From: Nostoc sp. C052
GTDB lineage: Bacteria; Cyanobacteriota; Cyanobacteriia; Cyanobacteriales; Nostocaceae
Direction of reading: 5' to 3'
Length of the DNA: 64,000 nucleotides
Assembly: GCF_013393905.1 (NCBI RefSeq)
Contig: NZ_CP040272.1
Coordinates: 1,302,001-1,366,000, forward strand
In this document: positions 52,667-62,224 of the stretch, one piece after another
Numbering within the stretch: position 1 is the first letter of the stretch
Layout: each line of letters opens with the position of its first letter
Position numbers and translations under genes: made by a program
Notes under the pieces: model-generated
What the model was told of the DNA's origin: nothing
The model's database searches: none
Seen by the model: only the letters and a program-made list of their open reading frames with translations

Positions 52667-55065
52667 GTCTGTTGTTTGTTGTAAACGGTATTACCTAACC
52701 AAATAACACCCCAAGGGGCGACCAAGGCAATAATTCCTGGAATCAGTGGTATCCACCCACCCAAAGCGAAGATACTCCAGCAGATTCCGTATAACATAGC
52801 ACTGCATATACCAAGTGCCAAGCCTCGGTGAAGTGAGATTTTGACACGCCAAATCACAATACTTCCCGTCAATGACCAGCAAAATATCCATAGAGTTTCA
52901 CTCCATTTTGGTAGCCACCATAATAGTGGTCTGTGGTCTTCTACGGTGCTGAGTAATTGGCTGACGACATGGGCGTGGATGTAAAGCGATCGCATTTCAC
53001 CTTCTGGTGTCTGATGTGGATCTTTGACACTTGGTGCAACTACACCAATCAGGATAACTCTATTTTTCACCCAAGCGGGGTTAAAGCGCTCGCTATCTGC
53101 ATTCAAAATATCTCTCAGGGTGACTTGTTGAGCAATATGAATGGGGTCTAGAGTATGGCGGTAATTAATCAGCAGTTGGTTTCCCCGTGCATCTAAGTTT
53201 TGATACCCCCCACTAGATTTTTCCAGATGGTTGATGACAAATGTGCCAAATTTCCAATCATCTTTAAAGGTTGCTACTGGAATTTTTTTGGCATTAAGAT
53301 ATTGATACGCTAATTGCCAGCCAAAGGAATATTTGGTAGTACAGGGTGAAGCTTCAGATATCGGATTTTCGCTACGGGATAAAAGATAACGACGGACTAT
53401 TTTATCTTTGTCGTCAAATAAGTCAACAAAACCTAATGGGATTTCTGGACTTTGGGATGGAGGTGCAATGCTTTGTTCTGGACTGTTATTCAAAGCACAT
53501 ACAGCTATCAGGTTGTGATTTTTCTGGAAATGATTAATCAGTGCTTGATTACTAGCTGTATCATTAATTGGTACAGGTGAATCGCGGACAATACTCAATC
53601 CAATAGCTGCGGGTTGATACTGCTGCAATTTGTCCAAAAGTCGAGTTATTACAGCATCTGGTAGAGGATAACCATAGGTGCGGATGTCTTTTTCATCTGC
53701 GCCAACAATTAATAGACGACTGTCTTCTGATTCCGGCGATCGCATCTGCATTAGATGGTCAAACGCTTTCATTTCCCAAGGCTGTAATATCCCAAAATAT
53801 CTAATTAATGTCATCAAACTAGTGACAATCAAACTAGCAGTTAAAGTTATTTTATAATTGATTTTTAACTGACATGATGAACACGAAATATATTTCTTTA
53901 ATTCTTGGTTTTTACCTCTTAAATTTTCCCAAAGAGGTGATATTTCTGCTGGATTTTGAAAAATTACTGGCAACCAACTAGCAGCCGGAAATTCACTTTC
54001 TAAACCCTGTAACTTTTCCCGTGCCTGTCGCACTGATAAATAAAATGATTGGCCTTCCGCAAAGTTTATTAAAAATTGCTTCAGAAACTCCTGCGCTACT
54101 TTATCTGGCACTCTTTCACGCATGACAATAATTTGGGGAATATGTAAATCCTCTAATTTCTGTGCTAACCCCAAGCCATCACAAGAGTTAAAAATCGCTA
54201 TTTGCAACCCATTTTTTAAAGCTTTTTTCAGACCATTAGTAAAATATTTTATACTTAGATATTCATTTTTATTTATGTGTATATAACCAGTATTATCTTC
54301 CTTACTGCTGTAGCTATGTCCGGCAAAATATATAATATTCCATCCTTGATTATCCCAAAGTAGTGCATCTAATTCTGAATGTTTTGGTTCTACTAAAAAT
54401 ACTGTTTTAGCAGATGGTAAACTCTCTAATATCTTCCGATCTGTGTCAATATCAATTCCTTTGCTATCACCTAAAATAGCTAATATTTTTACTTGTTGAG
54501 TATGATTTTTAACCTGAGTTTTGGTTTCAAATTCGATGGAACTTAAACCAACTTCTGCTTTGGGATAATCACTAAAAAAACGCCAAAGATGCCAAGGGAG
54601 TTTCCTAAGCAATATATCTTCACTTTGAATAATAAAGCGGATTTCATCATCACTGCTTAACTGCATCCGTAATTGGCGATCAATGTGGCGGAACTCTTCA
54701 GCATCTAGCCAGATATCGATTTGTTTCTGTAACTCATCACATACTTTATAAAAATCTACATCGGAAAAGTGGGTAACATCAGCATCATCAATTTTAATAT
54801 CTTCATCCTTTAGCTGAGGTTGGCGTAAACCTACATTTATGTAGCGAGATTCGTAGATTAATTCATATAATAATTGCCAACGGCGATATAGGTCAAGAAG
54901 AATCGGGCTAGCTGGTAAACTACCTTGAAATTGTCTCCATTGTGAATTATCCTCTTCTTGTAGAGGCTCGTCAAGTGACTTTTCGCAGAATAGCTGAATA
55001 GTCACAAAAGAAAAACCTGAATGCAAGTTACCTTTTCCCAGGTTTAAGATAACTAACTTACTCAT
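52663..55065 (-). CDS. CHAT-CHASE2 membrane protein
   Basis: 800 residues. The N-terminal 380 residues form a CHAT caspase-like domain with intact His250 (FAGHSYSS) and Cys295 (FNSCDGLG). A membrane helix around 410-430 (ITLTASLIVTSLMTLIRYFG) leads to an extracytoplasmic CHASE2 sensor domain (MQMRSPESEDSRLLIVGADE, LPDAVITRLLDKLQQYQPAA, HVVSQLLSTVED), followed by three C-terminal helices. The layout suggests that a periplasmic signal sensed by CHASE2 controls a cytoplasmic peptidase. It overlaps DUF1822 and DUF928 genes by four bases at each end. Confidence 0.88.
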   Translation of the reverse strand: MSKLVILNLGKGNLHSGFSFVTIQLFCEKSLDEPLQEEDNSQWRQFQGSLPASPILLDLYRRWQLLYELIYESRYINVGLRQPQLKDEDIKIDDADVTHFSDVDFYKVCDELQKQIDIWLDAEEFRHIDRQLRMQLSSDDEIRFIIQSEDILLRKLPWHLWRFFSDYPKAEVGLSSIEFETKTQVKNHTQQVKILAILGDSKGIDIDTDRKILESLPSAKTVFLVEPKHSELDALLWDNQGWNIIYFAGHSYSSKEDNTGYIHINKNEYLSIKYFTNGLKKALKNGLQIAIFNSCDGLGLAQKLEDLHIPQIIVMRERVPDKVAQEFLKQFLINFAEGQSFYLSVRQAREKLQGLESEFPAASWLPVIFQNPAEISPLWENLRGKNQELKKYISCSSCQLKINYKITLTASLIVTSLMTLIRYFGILQPWEMKAFDHLMQMRSPESEDSRLLIVGADEKDIRTYGYPLPDAVITRLLDKLQQYQPAAIGLSIVRDSPVPINDTASNQALINHFQKNHNLIAVCALNNSPEQSIAPPSQSPEIPLGFVDLFDDKDKIVRRYLLSRSENPISEASPCTTKYSFGWQLAYQYLNAKKIPVATFKDDWKFGTFVINHLEKSSGGYQNLDARGNQLLINYRHTLDPIHIAQQVTLRDILNADSERFNPAWVKNRVILIGVVAPSVKDPHQTPEGEMRSLYIHAHVVSQLLSTVEDHRPLLWWLPKWSETLWIFCWSLTGSIVIWRVKISLHRGLALGICSAMLYGICWSIFALGGWIPLIPGIIALVAPWGVIWLGNTVYNKQQT

Positions 55066-56342
55066 TGCTGTGTCAATTTAAATGGTTCAATTACGAATTC
55101 TTCAGTCACTTTAAACTCATCAATAGACACCTGAATTTTAAAGGTTTTTCCTGGTGGGCAAATAAATCGTTTCAATTGAATAAAGTTATCTTGAATCCGC
55201 GATTTAATTTCCTGAAGAATAGACTCTGATTGATAAATTAAAGCTAATTTGATATTAGGCGGTAAGTAAGTTTGTCCTTTAGCTGGATGTAGTTGCACGC
55301 GCACAGCTACTTTTCCATCACTTCCTGGTGTCAAACCAACCAAAAGTGCAACTGATTGATTACTCAATTGCATCCCCAAATCAATTAGTTTGATCCCGTC
55401 TACAGATATACCTTTAGCTGCTACCTCATTGTTTCTAAAACTATAAATTAAATTTCCAGATTCTTGATTAAATAGTGTATTTAGAGATTGCCAACCATCA
55501 TCGAAGGTATTTTGTAACCATTTACTCAAATTGTTAGTTTTTACTTTACTTTTTGTCACGAATCTACCTGTCCGTCGCAGATATAACTGCTGCCGCCATT
55601 CATCATTATTCAGCAATGCTGCCCATTGTGCAAATGGTATATTAACTCGCAAACGTGGAGAATAAATAGATGCATCTCCTAACATCTCTAATAAACTTTG
55701 AGCATCAGGTTCAGATAAAGTAGGTAATTCTGGGACTTCCTCACGCATTTGCATACCTAGTGTTAGCTGCATAACTGTGAGGCTTGTGATTAACTGATCT
55801 GTTGATAATATATAAGTGCGATCGCGTGGATCGTACTTGCTCAACTGTTTGACTTGACGATGTGTTGCAAACCCCTGTATTGTCAATGTACATTCATCTG
55901 CATTTGCTTCTAAATAAAGCTGTACGGCTAAGTAATAGTCACCTACAAAAGTAGGGATATCTATCCACTCTTGAGGAACTCGCAGTGATCCTGAACCTAT
56001 GTTTTCGTTGGGGATAAGGATAATTCGCCGCGTACCAATCTCGATTGCAGTACCATTTACTACTTCTAAAATGCTGCCTAAGCCATCTTCACTAGGATAA
56101 ATTGAAAAATTGGATAACGCTTCATCAGAAAGTTGGTTATTCAGCCAGTCTAAAAATGTATATAAGCAAACACGATTCAAATAAGCACTGTACTGCGCGA
56201 GTTTATGAGAATGCTGTTGTGCGTCTTTCCAGGCTTGCTGTTGTATGGAGGTAGGTATTCGCAACAATAATTGGTTTTTCAAAGCTAATTTGGTTTGTTT
56301 ATTATTGTATTTATCATACAACAAAGGTAGATATACTAACAT
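55062..56342 (-). CDS. DUF1822 family protein
   Basis: 426 residues. Segments such as FVGDYYLAVQLYLEANADEC, IQGFATHRQVKQLSKYDPRD, RTYILSTDQLI, and a C-terminal WQSLNTLFNQESGNLIYSFR and VALLVGLTPGSDGKVAVRVQLHP are typical of DUF1822. No signal or membrane segment. Function unknown, but it regularly accompanies a sigma-like factor and CHASE2 proteins in cyanobacteria, as here. Starts 16 bp after the sigma-like gene. Confidence 0.88.
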   Translation of the reverse strand: MLVYLPLLYDKYNNKQTKLALKNQLLLRIPTSIQQQAWKDAQQHSHKLAQYSAYLNRVCLYTFLDWLNNQLSDEALSNFSIYPSEDGLGSILEVVNGTAIEIGTRRIILIPNENIGSGSLRVPQEWIDIPTFVGDYYLAVQLYLEANADECTLTIQGFATHRQVKQLSKYDPRDRTYILSTDQLITSLTVMQLTLGMQMREEVPELPTLSEPDAQSLLEMLGDASIYSPRLRVNIPFAQWAALLNNDEWRQQLYLRRTGRFVTKSKVKTNNLSKWLQNTFDDGWQSLNTLFNQESGNLIYSFRNNEVAAKGISVDGIKLIDLGMQLSNQSVALLVGLTPGSDGKVAVRVQLHPAKGQTYLPPNIKLALIYQSESILQEIKSRIQDNFIQLKRFICPPGKTFKIQVSIDEFKVTEEFVIEPFKLTQQ

Positions 56343-56358
56343 ATATTTTTTACGATTT

Positions 56359-57903
56359 TTATGTCAATATTAAGTGTTGAAATTTGGAGTTGAAGCTATG
56401 ATATTTGATATGTTTATATTGTTTAGTTAGCCAGATATTTAAAAATTTTCTAATCATTATGTCAATTTGTTTGAGTAATACAGTTTCTAATTCAGAATTT
56501 GTTTGGTAGAGTAATTCGTTCACTCTGTCTGGGGGAATACAAAGTTGGTTGCTGATAGCATTAGTGTCTAGTTTTTGTCCATAGTAAAGCCGCAATAAAT
56601 CCTGAGATTGAGTGTTCAGTTGTTTGACGGCTGTAACCAACGCTGCCTGAATTAAATCAGAACAATCGGGAGTTTCGTAATTATAGTTCAACCAGTTTTT
56701 CACGTACCCAGTGACCCATTGCGGCGGTTGTTTTAATGAATATACCGCATTAATTAGCCTGCGCTCAATAGTTTGTAAACGACGTGCGATCGCTCCTTGG
56801 GTAACTGCAAATTTTGCAGCGATTTGTTTTTGATTCCATCCCAATCCATAGTAAAGATCTAAAATTTCTTTTTGGTCGTCATTGAGCGCCAGTAATTCGT
56901 GTTGTAACACCACCTGCGTTCGCTGACAAAGGCTTTCTTGCTCAGGTGTAGAATCTTCTATTTCCAGGTGAAAACCCCCATCTGACTCAATTTTACAACT
57001 AACTGTACCCATTACTTCCAGGGAAATACTTGGGGCAATTGACTGGGGGTAATTTTGCAAAGCGGTAATGCAGGTTTCCATCCACCCTTGCAGCTGTTCT
57101 CCAGTCACATTTTTACCGACTGCGACTTGATGCGGTGCTACAGCTAGTACTTTTTCCGCGTTGTAATATTGTGCTGCTTCTTGAAAGTCATTACTATCTG
57201 GTTCTACCCAACGTTGTCCGATGCGAGTTGCAGGGTTTTGGATTTTATTGAATTGATAAACTTGTTTAAAATATTTACAAGCAAACAAAAATCTGGAAAC
57301 CTCCGGTTCACATATACCATATCGAATTAGTGCTTCTTTCAGTTCTTTGTTACTTTTTTTGCACAACAACCGCCATTTGGAAAATTTGGCAACTGCACCC
57401 TCGTCTTTAATAGTTTTTCGCAAAACTTCAATTATGTAAGCGTAAAGTGGCGAAATTTTAGGGTCGTACTTAGCCAAAATTTCTCGAAATTTCACGGGAT
57501 CATAAACTAAGCACCTTGCAAAAAAAATATATTCTTCCCAACATTTATATTGGTTCTCTTTCCATACTTGTGAAGCAGCACGATAGCAACTTTCCTCACA
57601 ATACAAACTTAAATGTTCCCATGCTTTTTGGATGCGGTTTTCGGGTTCCCAATTATATTTTGAAGGCAAGTTATTTAGCGCCATATCGAGCCAGAATTGA
57701 ACTAAGCCTTGCTCATTTTTTTGATGTAATAATGCTGCAAATTGGTCGTGTTGAGTTTTATATAAATCAATATTACGCTGTAAATGTGGTTCAGGTTTCC
57801 ATTGAATTGCTCTGCGACCAATTGAATTATCTACAGTCATGTACATATAGAATCGATTAACTAAGTGCTGAAGGCTAGACAATATGGGTAATTGATTTAA
57901 CAT
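56359..57903 (-). CDS. Sigma-70-like factor of the DUF1822/CHASE2 operon
   Basis: 514 residues. The C-terminal 230 residues contain two sigma region 4-like helix-turn-helix units: ALNDDQKEILDLYYGLGWNQ plus KQIAAKFAVTQGAIARRLQT, and LNTQSQDLLRLYYGQKLDTN plus AISNQLCIPPDRVNELL. The first 280 residues are helical with no clear region 2, so promoter binding may differ from standard ECF factors. It heads the operon with DUF1822, CHAT-CHASE2 and DUF928 and may control this operon or secreted TPS/CHAT proteins such as those at 28.9-34.9 kb. Confidence 0.78.
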   Translation of the reverse strand: MLNQLPILSSLQHLVNRFYMYMTVDNSIGRRAIQWKPEPHLQRNIDLYKTQHDQFAALLHQKNEQGLVQFWLDMALNNLPSKYNWEPENRIQKAWEHLSLYCEESCYRAASQVWKENQYKCWEEYIFFARCLVYDPVKFREILAKYDPKISPLYAYIIEVLRKTIKDEGAVAKFSKWRLLCKKSNKELKEALIRYGICEPEVSRFLFACKYFKQVYQFNKIQNPATRIGQRWVEPDSNDFQEAAQYYNAEKVLAVAPHQVAVGKNVTGEQLQGWMETCITALQNYPQSIAPSISLEVMGTVSCKIESDGGFHLEIEDSTPEQESLCQRTQVVLQHELLALNDDQKEILDLYYGLGWNQKQIAAKFAVTQGAIARRLQTIERRLINAVYSLKQPPQWVTGYVKNWLNYNYETPDCSDLIQAALVTAVKQLNTQSQDLLRLYYGQKLDTNAISNQLCIPPDRVNELLYQTNSELETVLLKQIDIMIRKFLNIWLTKQYKHIKYHSFNSKFQHLILT

Positions 57904-58844
57904 TATGACCTGATTGGCGCACGCTTCAAAATTGATTTGTTTATGGATTTTTATTTAATAAACTGTATAAAAAATAGCCTTTTTAAGGTGTGATCCAAAA
58001 CCTTGCCAATATTTGTCAAATCGAATAGCAGGTGTAGGAAGCGTGGGGTTACATCATATTTGTCTCATGCTAAGTGTCATAATTGCGTTGTCCAAGGTCA
58101 GGTGATAGCAATTTGTAACCATTGAGACTCCGGCTCGTTAAGCATGATGCTTGGAAGAAAAGTTAAGTTTCTTACTTTAATGTTGGGGCGGACTCAGACG
58201 ATTTATGCGGTGTCATCCCAAAAAGCTACGAATTTCGCTATGAAGCAGAAAATTTCAAAAGTATCACAAAATCGCGTTGCTCCCGTTGGCAAGATGCTCG
58301 TTCGCGTAGCGTCCCGTAGGCAAAGAAAGATCCACCTGAACACTCTGCGAAGGGCGATCGCAAATCATAAACGGTCAATTTCTTGAACCTATCCCACTAA
58401 GGGACTTCCAAAAAATAAAATCAGCAATACATAGAATGATAATCATTTTAAGTAACCAAGCGAGTAGCAGCCAAGGTGATTTTTGAAAAAGAAATTACCA
58501 GCTAAAGTGGTTGAATCAATATATCCTATTTTGGTAGAAGTGGATTTCGCTGCAATCTAGACTCGATTTGCGATGGTGTTAACGATCTAGTTGAGGTTGC
58601 ATTGATGAAAAAGTTCAAAAATCTACATAAAAACTGTATGAGATTTTTGGGTTAATTTGCGACAAAATCAATACTTTAGTCTCTATCTTCCTCCAAAATG
58701 GTATTAGCTTGAAGATATTTGTTCATAAAACTGCTAACTGTCAATATTAGCCAACTGGACAACTTATAAATCGCCATTTGGTCTAGCTGTTTCCAGATCA
58801 AGTCTTGTTAGGTTAACTGCTAAGGCAATCAGCTTTGAGTACCT
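57904..58844. other. Gene-free stretch with repeats
   Basis: About 940 bp. It holds a Nostocales palindromic repeat (near 58275-58330, with GATGCTCGTTCGCGTAGC), a Fur-like palindrome and no gene I can support. An 80-codon frame at 58144-58386 runs through the repeat and has no ribosome binding site. Confidence 0.5.
58435..58447. promoter_or_regulatory. Fur-box-like palindrome
   Basis: AATGATAATCATT is a perfect 13-base palindrome and equals the centre of the classical 19-bp Fur consensus. The nearest downstream gene begins 400 bp away, so relevance is uncertain. Confidence 0.3.
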
Positions 58845-60860
58845 ATGGCTACCAAAACACTGACCAAACCTAAGCAAAGACAAAATTCTCAAAATCGCTC
58901 ATGGGAAAACCTGACAGATCGCCGCAAACTCCGCCATATTGAAAATACATTGGATAAAGCGATCGCATCCTCAATTCAGGATGATTCTATCCAATCCCAC
59001 GAAGACTTTAAAGCCTATGTAGAAAATTACAGCCAGGAATCAGGTAAAGCCCCCATCACAGTAGAACTCTGTGTTGGAGGTGGAGATGATGACGAGATTA
59101 GAGGCTATCGCTTCTATCTCACCAATGATCCGAACCACAGAACCAGTGGCAAGTACTTGATTAAAAACCTAGAAGGAATTACCAGCAAAGATGAAAACTA
59201 CTTCACCCCTTCTAACATTGCTGAAATTTGCGGTTTTGCTGAAACAGAACTAGATGATCTCGATGATGAATTAGAAGATGACCTGCTCGATTTAGATGAA
59301 GAAAATGAAGAAATAGATCATACAAACGATGAACTAGACGACCTATTAAATGACGATTTCAACCCTAACCTAGATGACTTAGGTGAAGAAGACGAGCCAT
59401 CTGTTAGTCGTGTTAGCGCAGCCCAAACTAAAACTCAAGCCAAAACTTCAACTAAAACCCAAAGTAATTCTCAGCCTAAAACACAACCTAAAACTCAGGA
59501 CAGAGCTAAGACCAATAAAACTGCTGCCAAAAACTCCAAATCCAGAGAGCCTCTAGACGAAGCTTCGCGTTTAAGTGCCACAGCTGCCACCAATGGGCGA
59601 GAAGTGAATGGGGTGAATTTGGCAGGCTTAACAGGTGAACTGGCATCTCTGGGAATTGCGGTGGGACAAGGTGTTTTGGAACAGCTAGCAGCTGAAGCTG
59701 ATGAAAAGCGGCTTGAACGAATTCTCAAAGAACTGCAACAGCAGAATGACCGCGTAGATAATATAGCCAGTCGCTTGCAAGAAGCAAAGCCGGACTCACC
59801 AGAGTCTCAAAAGTCTCAAGATTTTCAAACTGTATCTGAAGAATCAGTCACAGATAATCCACTGGCTGTAGCTGCTACCAAAATCGGCTCGAAAGTAGAT
59901 AATCTTGGTGACAAACTAGACCCCAAATACCAATCTCAACCATTTGAATTAGATAAGGATACCAGCGTCAGCGAACAGCTTGACCAAATTGAAGCCTACC
60001 TGAAAGTTCTTTCCAAGCGACTTGACCGTTTAGAAATGGTAGTTAGCCGATTGGAAAAACAGATGGCAGCACCACAGAATAATTCTACTGCTGTCGAGTC
60101 AGAAACTGATGCAGATATTGTCCAACCTAACTCTGCTAACCAGCAACCAGCAAACGTTGACATTTTAGAACATTTGACGAAACGCCAAGCACAGCAACAA
60201 CAAGCTGCTTGTGCCGATGCTTTAGTGGGGTTTGCCAAAGTAGCTAGTGAGTTATTTGACCAATCACCCCAAACAGGTATCGCCATTTCCAGTAACAAAA
60301 CTTTATGGGTAGAAGCACAGGATAAGCAGGTAGCCATAGCCTTAGAAAATACCCAAGGTGAAACACTCTTTGCTGGTACTCGCACTCAGGGACAGTGGGC
60401 GATCGCACAAGACAATCTCACCCCTGATGAAAAAACGGGCATCTGCAAACTGCCACAGTCGAAAGAAGAATACGCTCTCAAAGCCAGCACCCAAGCATTA
60501 ATTCAAAAATTTCAAGAACAACTACCTAACCGATTTAACAGCAATGATGAACCGACATTCACCTGGACTGAAAAGGGCAAAGTCAAGTACGAGTTTGAAG
60601 TAGTAAAACTGCCCAATGGTACACGCCTACTTCAAGGATTTAACCCTAATCGTAACGATGAACAAGTGCTTGATGCCGTTTTAGTACCAGGGCAGCCTCC
60701 GGAGATTTTGCAGTGTAGCATCCCCCTGCGTGAGATAGAAACCCTACTGGACAATCAGCAATCAACTCGCTCTACCCAAGCCCAGACTGATAAAGATACT
60801 GCAAGGCAACGCCAGAAACAAACTCAAAGAAAAGCCAGCAAACCAGAAATGCAAGTTTAA
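58845..60860 (+). CDS. Large acidic/coiled-coil plasmid protein of unknown function
   Basis: 671 residues. Order: an N-terminal domain of about 135 residues (ENLTDRRKLRHIENTLDKAI, GYRFYLTNDPNHRTSGKYLI), an Asp/Glu-rich stretch (about 144-190), a Lys/Thr/Gln repeat linker (TKTQAKTSTKTQSNSQPKT), two coiled coils (about 285-310 and 380-410) and a C-terminal domain (about 455-635) with LWVEAQDKQVAIALENTQGE and FTWTEKGKVKYEFEVVKL. No relaxase or nuclease motif found. It is first in a plus-strand group leading to the VirB4-like gene, so a role in plasmid transfer or partition is inferred from position. Confidence 0.65.
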   Translation: MATKTLTKPKQRQNSQNRSWENLTDRRKLRHIENTLDKAIASSIQDDSIQSHEDFKAYVENYSQESGKAPITVELCVGGGDDDEIRGYRFYLTNDPNHRTSGKYLIKNLEGITSKDENYFTPSNIAEICGFAETELDDLDDELEDDLLDLDEENEEIDHTNDELDDLLNDDFNPNLDDLGEEDEPSVSRVSAAQTKTQAKTSTKTQSNSQPKTQPKTQDRAKTNKTAAKNSKSREPLDEASRLSATAATNGREVNGVNLAGLTGELASLGIAVGQGVLEQLAAEADEKRLERILKELQQQNDRVDNIASRLQEAKPDSPESQKSQDFQTVSEESVTDNPLAVAATKIGSKVDNLGDKLDPKYQSQPFELDKDTSVSEQLDQIEAYLKVLSKRLDRLEMVVSRLEKQMAAPQNNSTAVESETDADIVQPNSANQQPANVDILEHLTKRQAQQQQAACADALVGFAKVASELFDQSPQTGIAISSNKTLWVEAQDKQVAIALENTQGETLFAGTRTQGQWAIAQDNLTPDEKTGICKLPQSKEEYALKASTQALIQKFQEQLPNRFNSNDEPTFTWTEKGKVKYEFEVVKLPNGTRLLQGFNPNRNDEQVLDAVLVPGQPPEILQCSIPLREIETLLDNQQSTRSTQAQTDKDTARQRQKQTQRKASKPEMQV

Positions 60861-60882
60861 TTCTACAAACGAGAAGAGAAAA

Positions 60883-61239
60883 ATGAACAACACAAAATCT
60901 CACATTTCTCAGTTAAAACTGCTGTCATCTCGGAAATTTTCAACCAACTTGAGAAACCTGAAAATCAACCGCACAGACTTACTTTTCATTTTACTATGTC
61001 TTGCGATTGGAATTTATTTATTAGCAACCAAACCCATATTCGTCACTATTTTGGGATGTGCCACCATTGTTTTCTTGAGTATTGGGTACGTAATTCGGAC
61101 AGTACCAATTTTAGAAAAGTATTTAGGTAGAAAAATTCGCTTCTGGCATATTGTTGCCGCCATTATCACTGTTACCGCTTTAATCGATACTTTTACAACT
61201 CCAGCCCAAGCTATTTTCTTAAGCGGGTTGGAACCCTGA
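60883..61239 (+). CDS. Small membrane protein of the transfer region
   Basis: 118 residues with three probable membrane helices (TDLLFILLCLAIGIYLLAT, FVTILGCATIVFLSIGYVI, FWHIVAAIITVTALIDTF) and a basic N-terminus. The last part, TTPAQAIFLSG, resembles the signal-cleavage region of VirB2/TrbC-like pilins but stops there. A GAGAAGAGA site precedes ATG 60883, 22 bp after the previous gene. Function unknown. Confidence 0.6.
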   Translation: MNNTKSHISQLKLLSSRKFSTNLRNLKINRTDLLFILLCLAIGIYLLATKPIFVTILGCATIVFLSIGYVIRTVPILEKYLGRKIRFWHIVAAIITVTALIDTFTTPAQAIFLSGLEP

Positions 61240-61822
61240 CTGTCTTATTGGTATATAACCGTTAGGCACAACAAACGCTATATGAGAAACGAAATACGGT
61301 AACAGTCAATGTGATTGACTTCACGTTTCTTGTTGCCTGTGTTTCTTAGTAATTAAGCTTAACTCTACTTTTTGATTTGCAGATGTTGTTTAAAGTACAT
61401 TTTGTCATTTCTCTTTTGTAGCGATACATACTAAAAACTTGTAGAAAATTCAGTAAACTCAAAAGTATCTCCAAAAAGGAAAACATCCTATAGAATTTGT
61501 ATTTATGAGCCACCTCGTACTGCCTTAAAGTCCTGATAAAAGCCTAATCAAAACCTGCGCTAAAGGTATCTAGATAATTTTATTACCTCTCAATTCGTGA
61601 ACCGAGATTCAAGACATTTATCGCGGTTTTAATGGTTATGCCGATTGCAACATATCAAGGTGTCAACTCAACGTCCATCCCTCAACTGAAACATCAAAGC
61701 ACAGGTGCCAAAAAGTAAAATCGCAACCTTACTTTGTCCCCTTCCCTTCAAAGCACAGGTGATTATGACCGATAACCCTGCTTATATGTGTACAAAATCT
61801 TAATCTAACCTTAGATTCTTCT
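61240..61822. other. Gene-free stretch with a direct repeat and small palindrome
   Basis: About 580 bp. TCAAAGCACAGGTG occurs twice, near 61691 and 61747. AGTCAATGTGATTGACT (near 61304) is an interrupted palindrome just after the 60883 gene. No gene seen. It may hold the promoter of the small pilin-like gene. Confidence 0.45.
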
Positions 61823-62050
61823 ATGAAAACAATTGCTACATTGGGACTCATGGTTGCATTAATGATTATTATGGGCAGCCCCACTTATGCTTTTTCTACA
61901 AACACAATAAAAAACATTCTCAAGGTCGTTAAGGGCTTTCGATTTTTTCGAGCAGTTCAAGCCCATGATGCCATCTTAGCTATTGCAACAGGCGGAGTTT
62001 TAGCATTAGCAGGGTATGGTATTTATCGGTTTATAGAAAGTAGGAGGTAG
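61823..62050 (+). CDS. Small exported membrane protein, pilin-like
   Basis: 75 residues: a signal peptide (MKTIATLGLMVALMIIMGS, cleavage near TYA-F), a basic amphipathic segment (NILKVVKGFRFFRAVQA) and a C-terminal membrane helix (AILAIATGGVLALAGYGIY). Size and arrangement recall VirB2-type pilins of type IV secretion systems, which fits its place before a VirB4-like gene, but the sequence match is not strong. Confidence 0.5.
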   Translation: MKTIATLGLMVALMIIMGSPTYAFSTNTIKNILKVVKGFRFFRAVQAHDAILAIATGGVLALAGYGIYRFIESRR

Positions 62051-62224
62051 TTGATGAATTGCTAAATTCATAATTCTACTTTAAGAAGTAGTTATAGGCT
62101 TAGATAAAATATTTTTAAAATAAAATTAAACACTCGATATTGATTCATTATCCATTCAAAGTGGAAAATCTGATTTGTTGGTGGACTGAAAAAATGTAGA
62201 AAATTTGGCTCTTGGGCAGTTGAA

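Noticed and set aside
58144..58386. 80-codon plus-strand frame
   Set aside because: Runs through a genomic palindromic repeat, biased composition, no ribosome binding site; not a gene.
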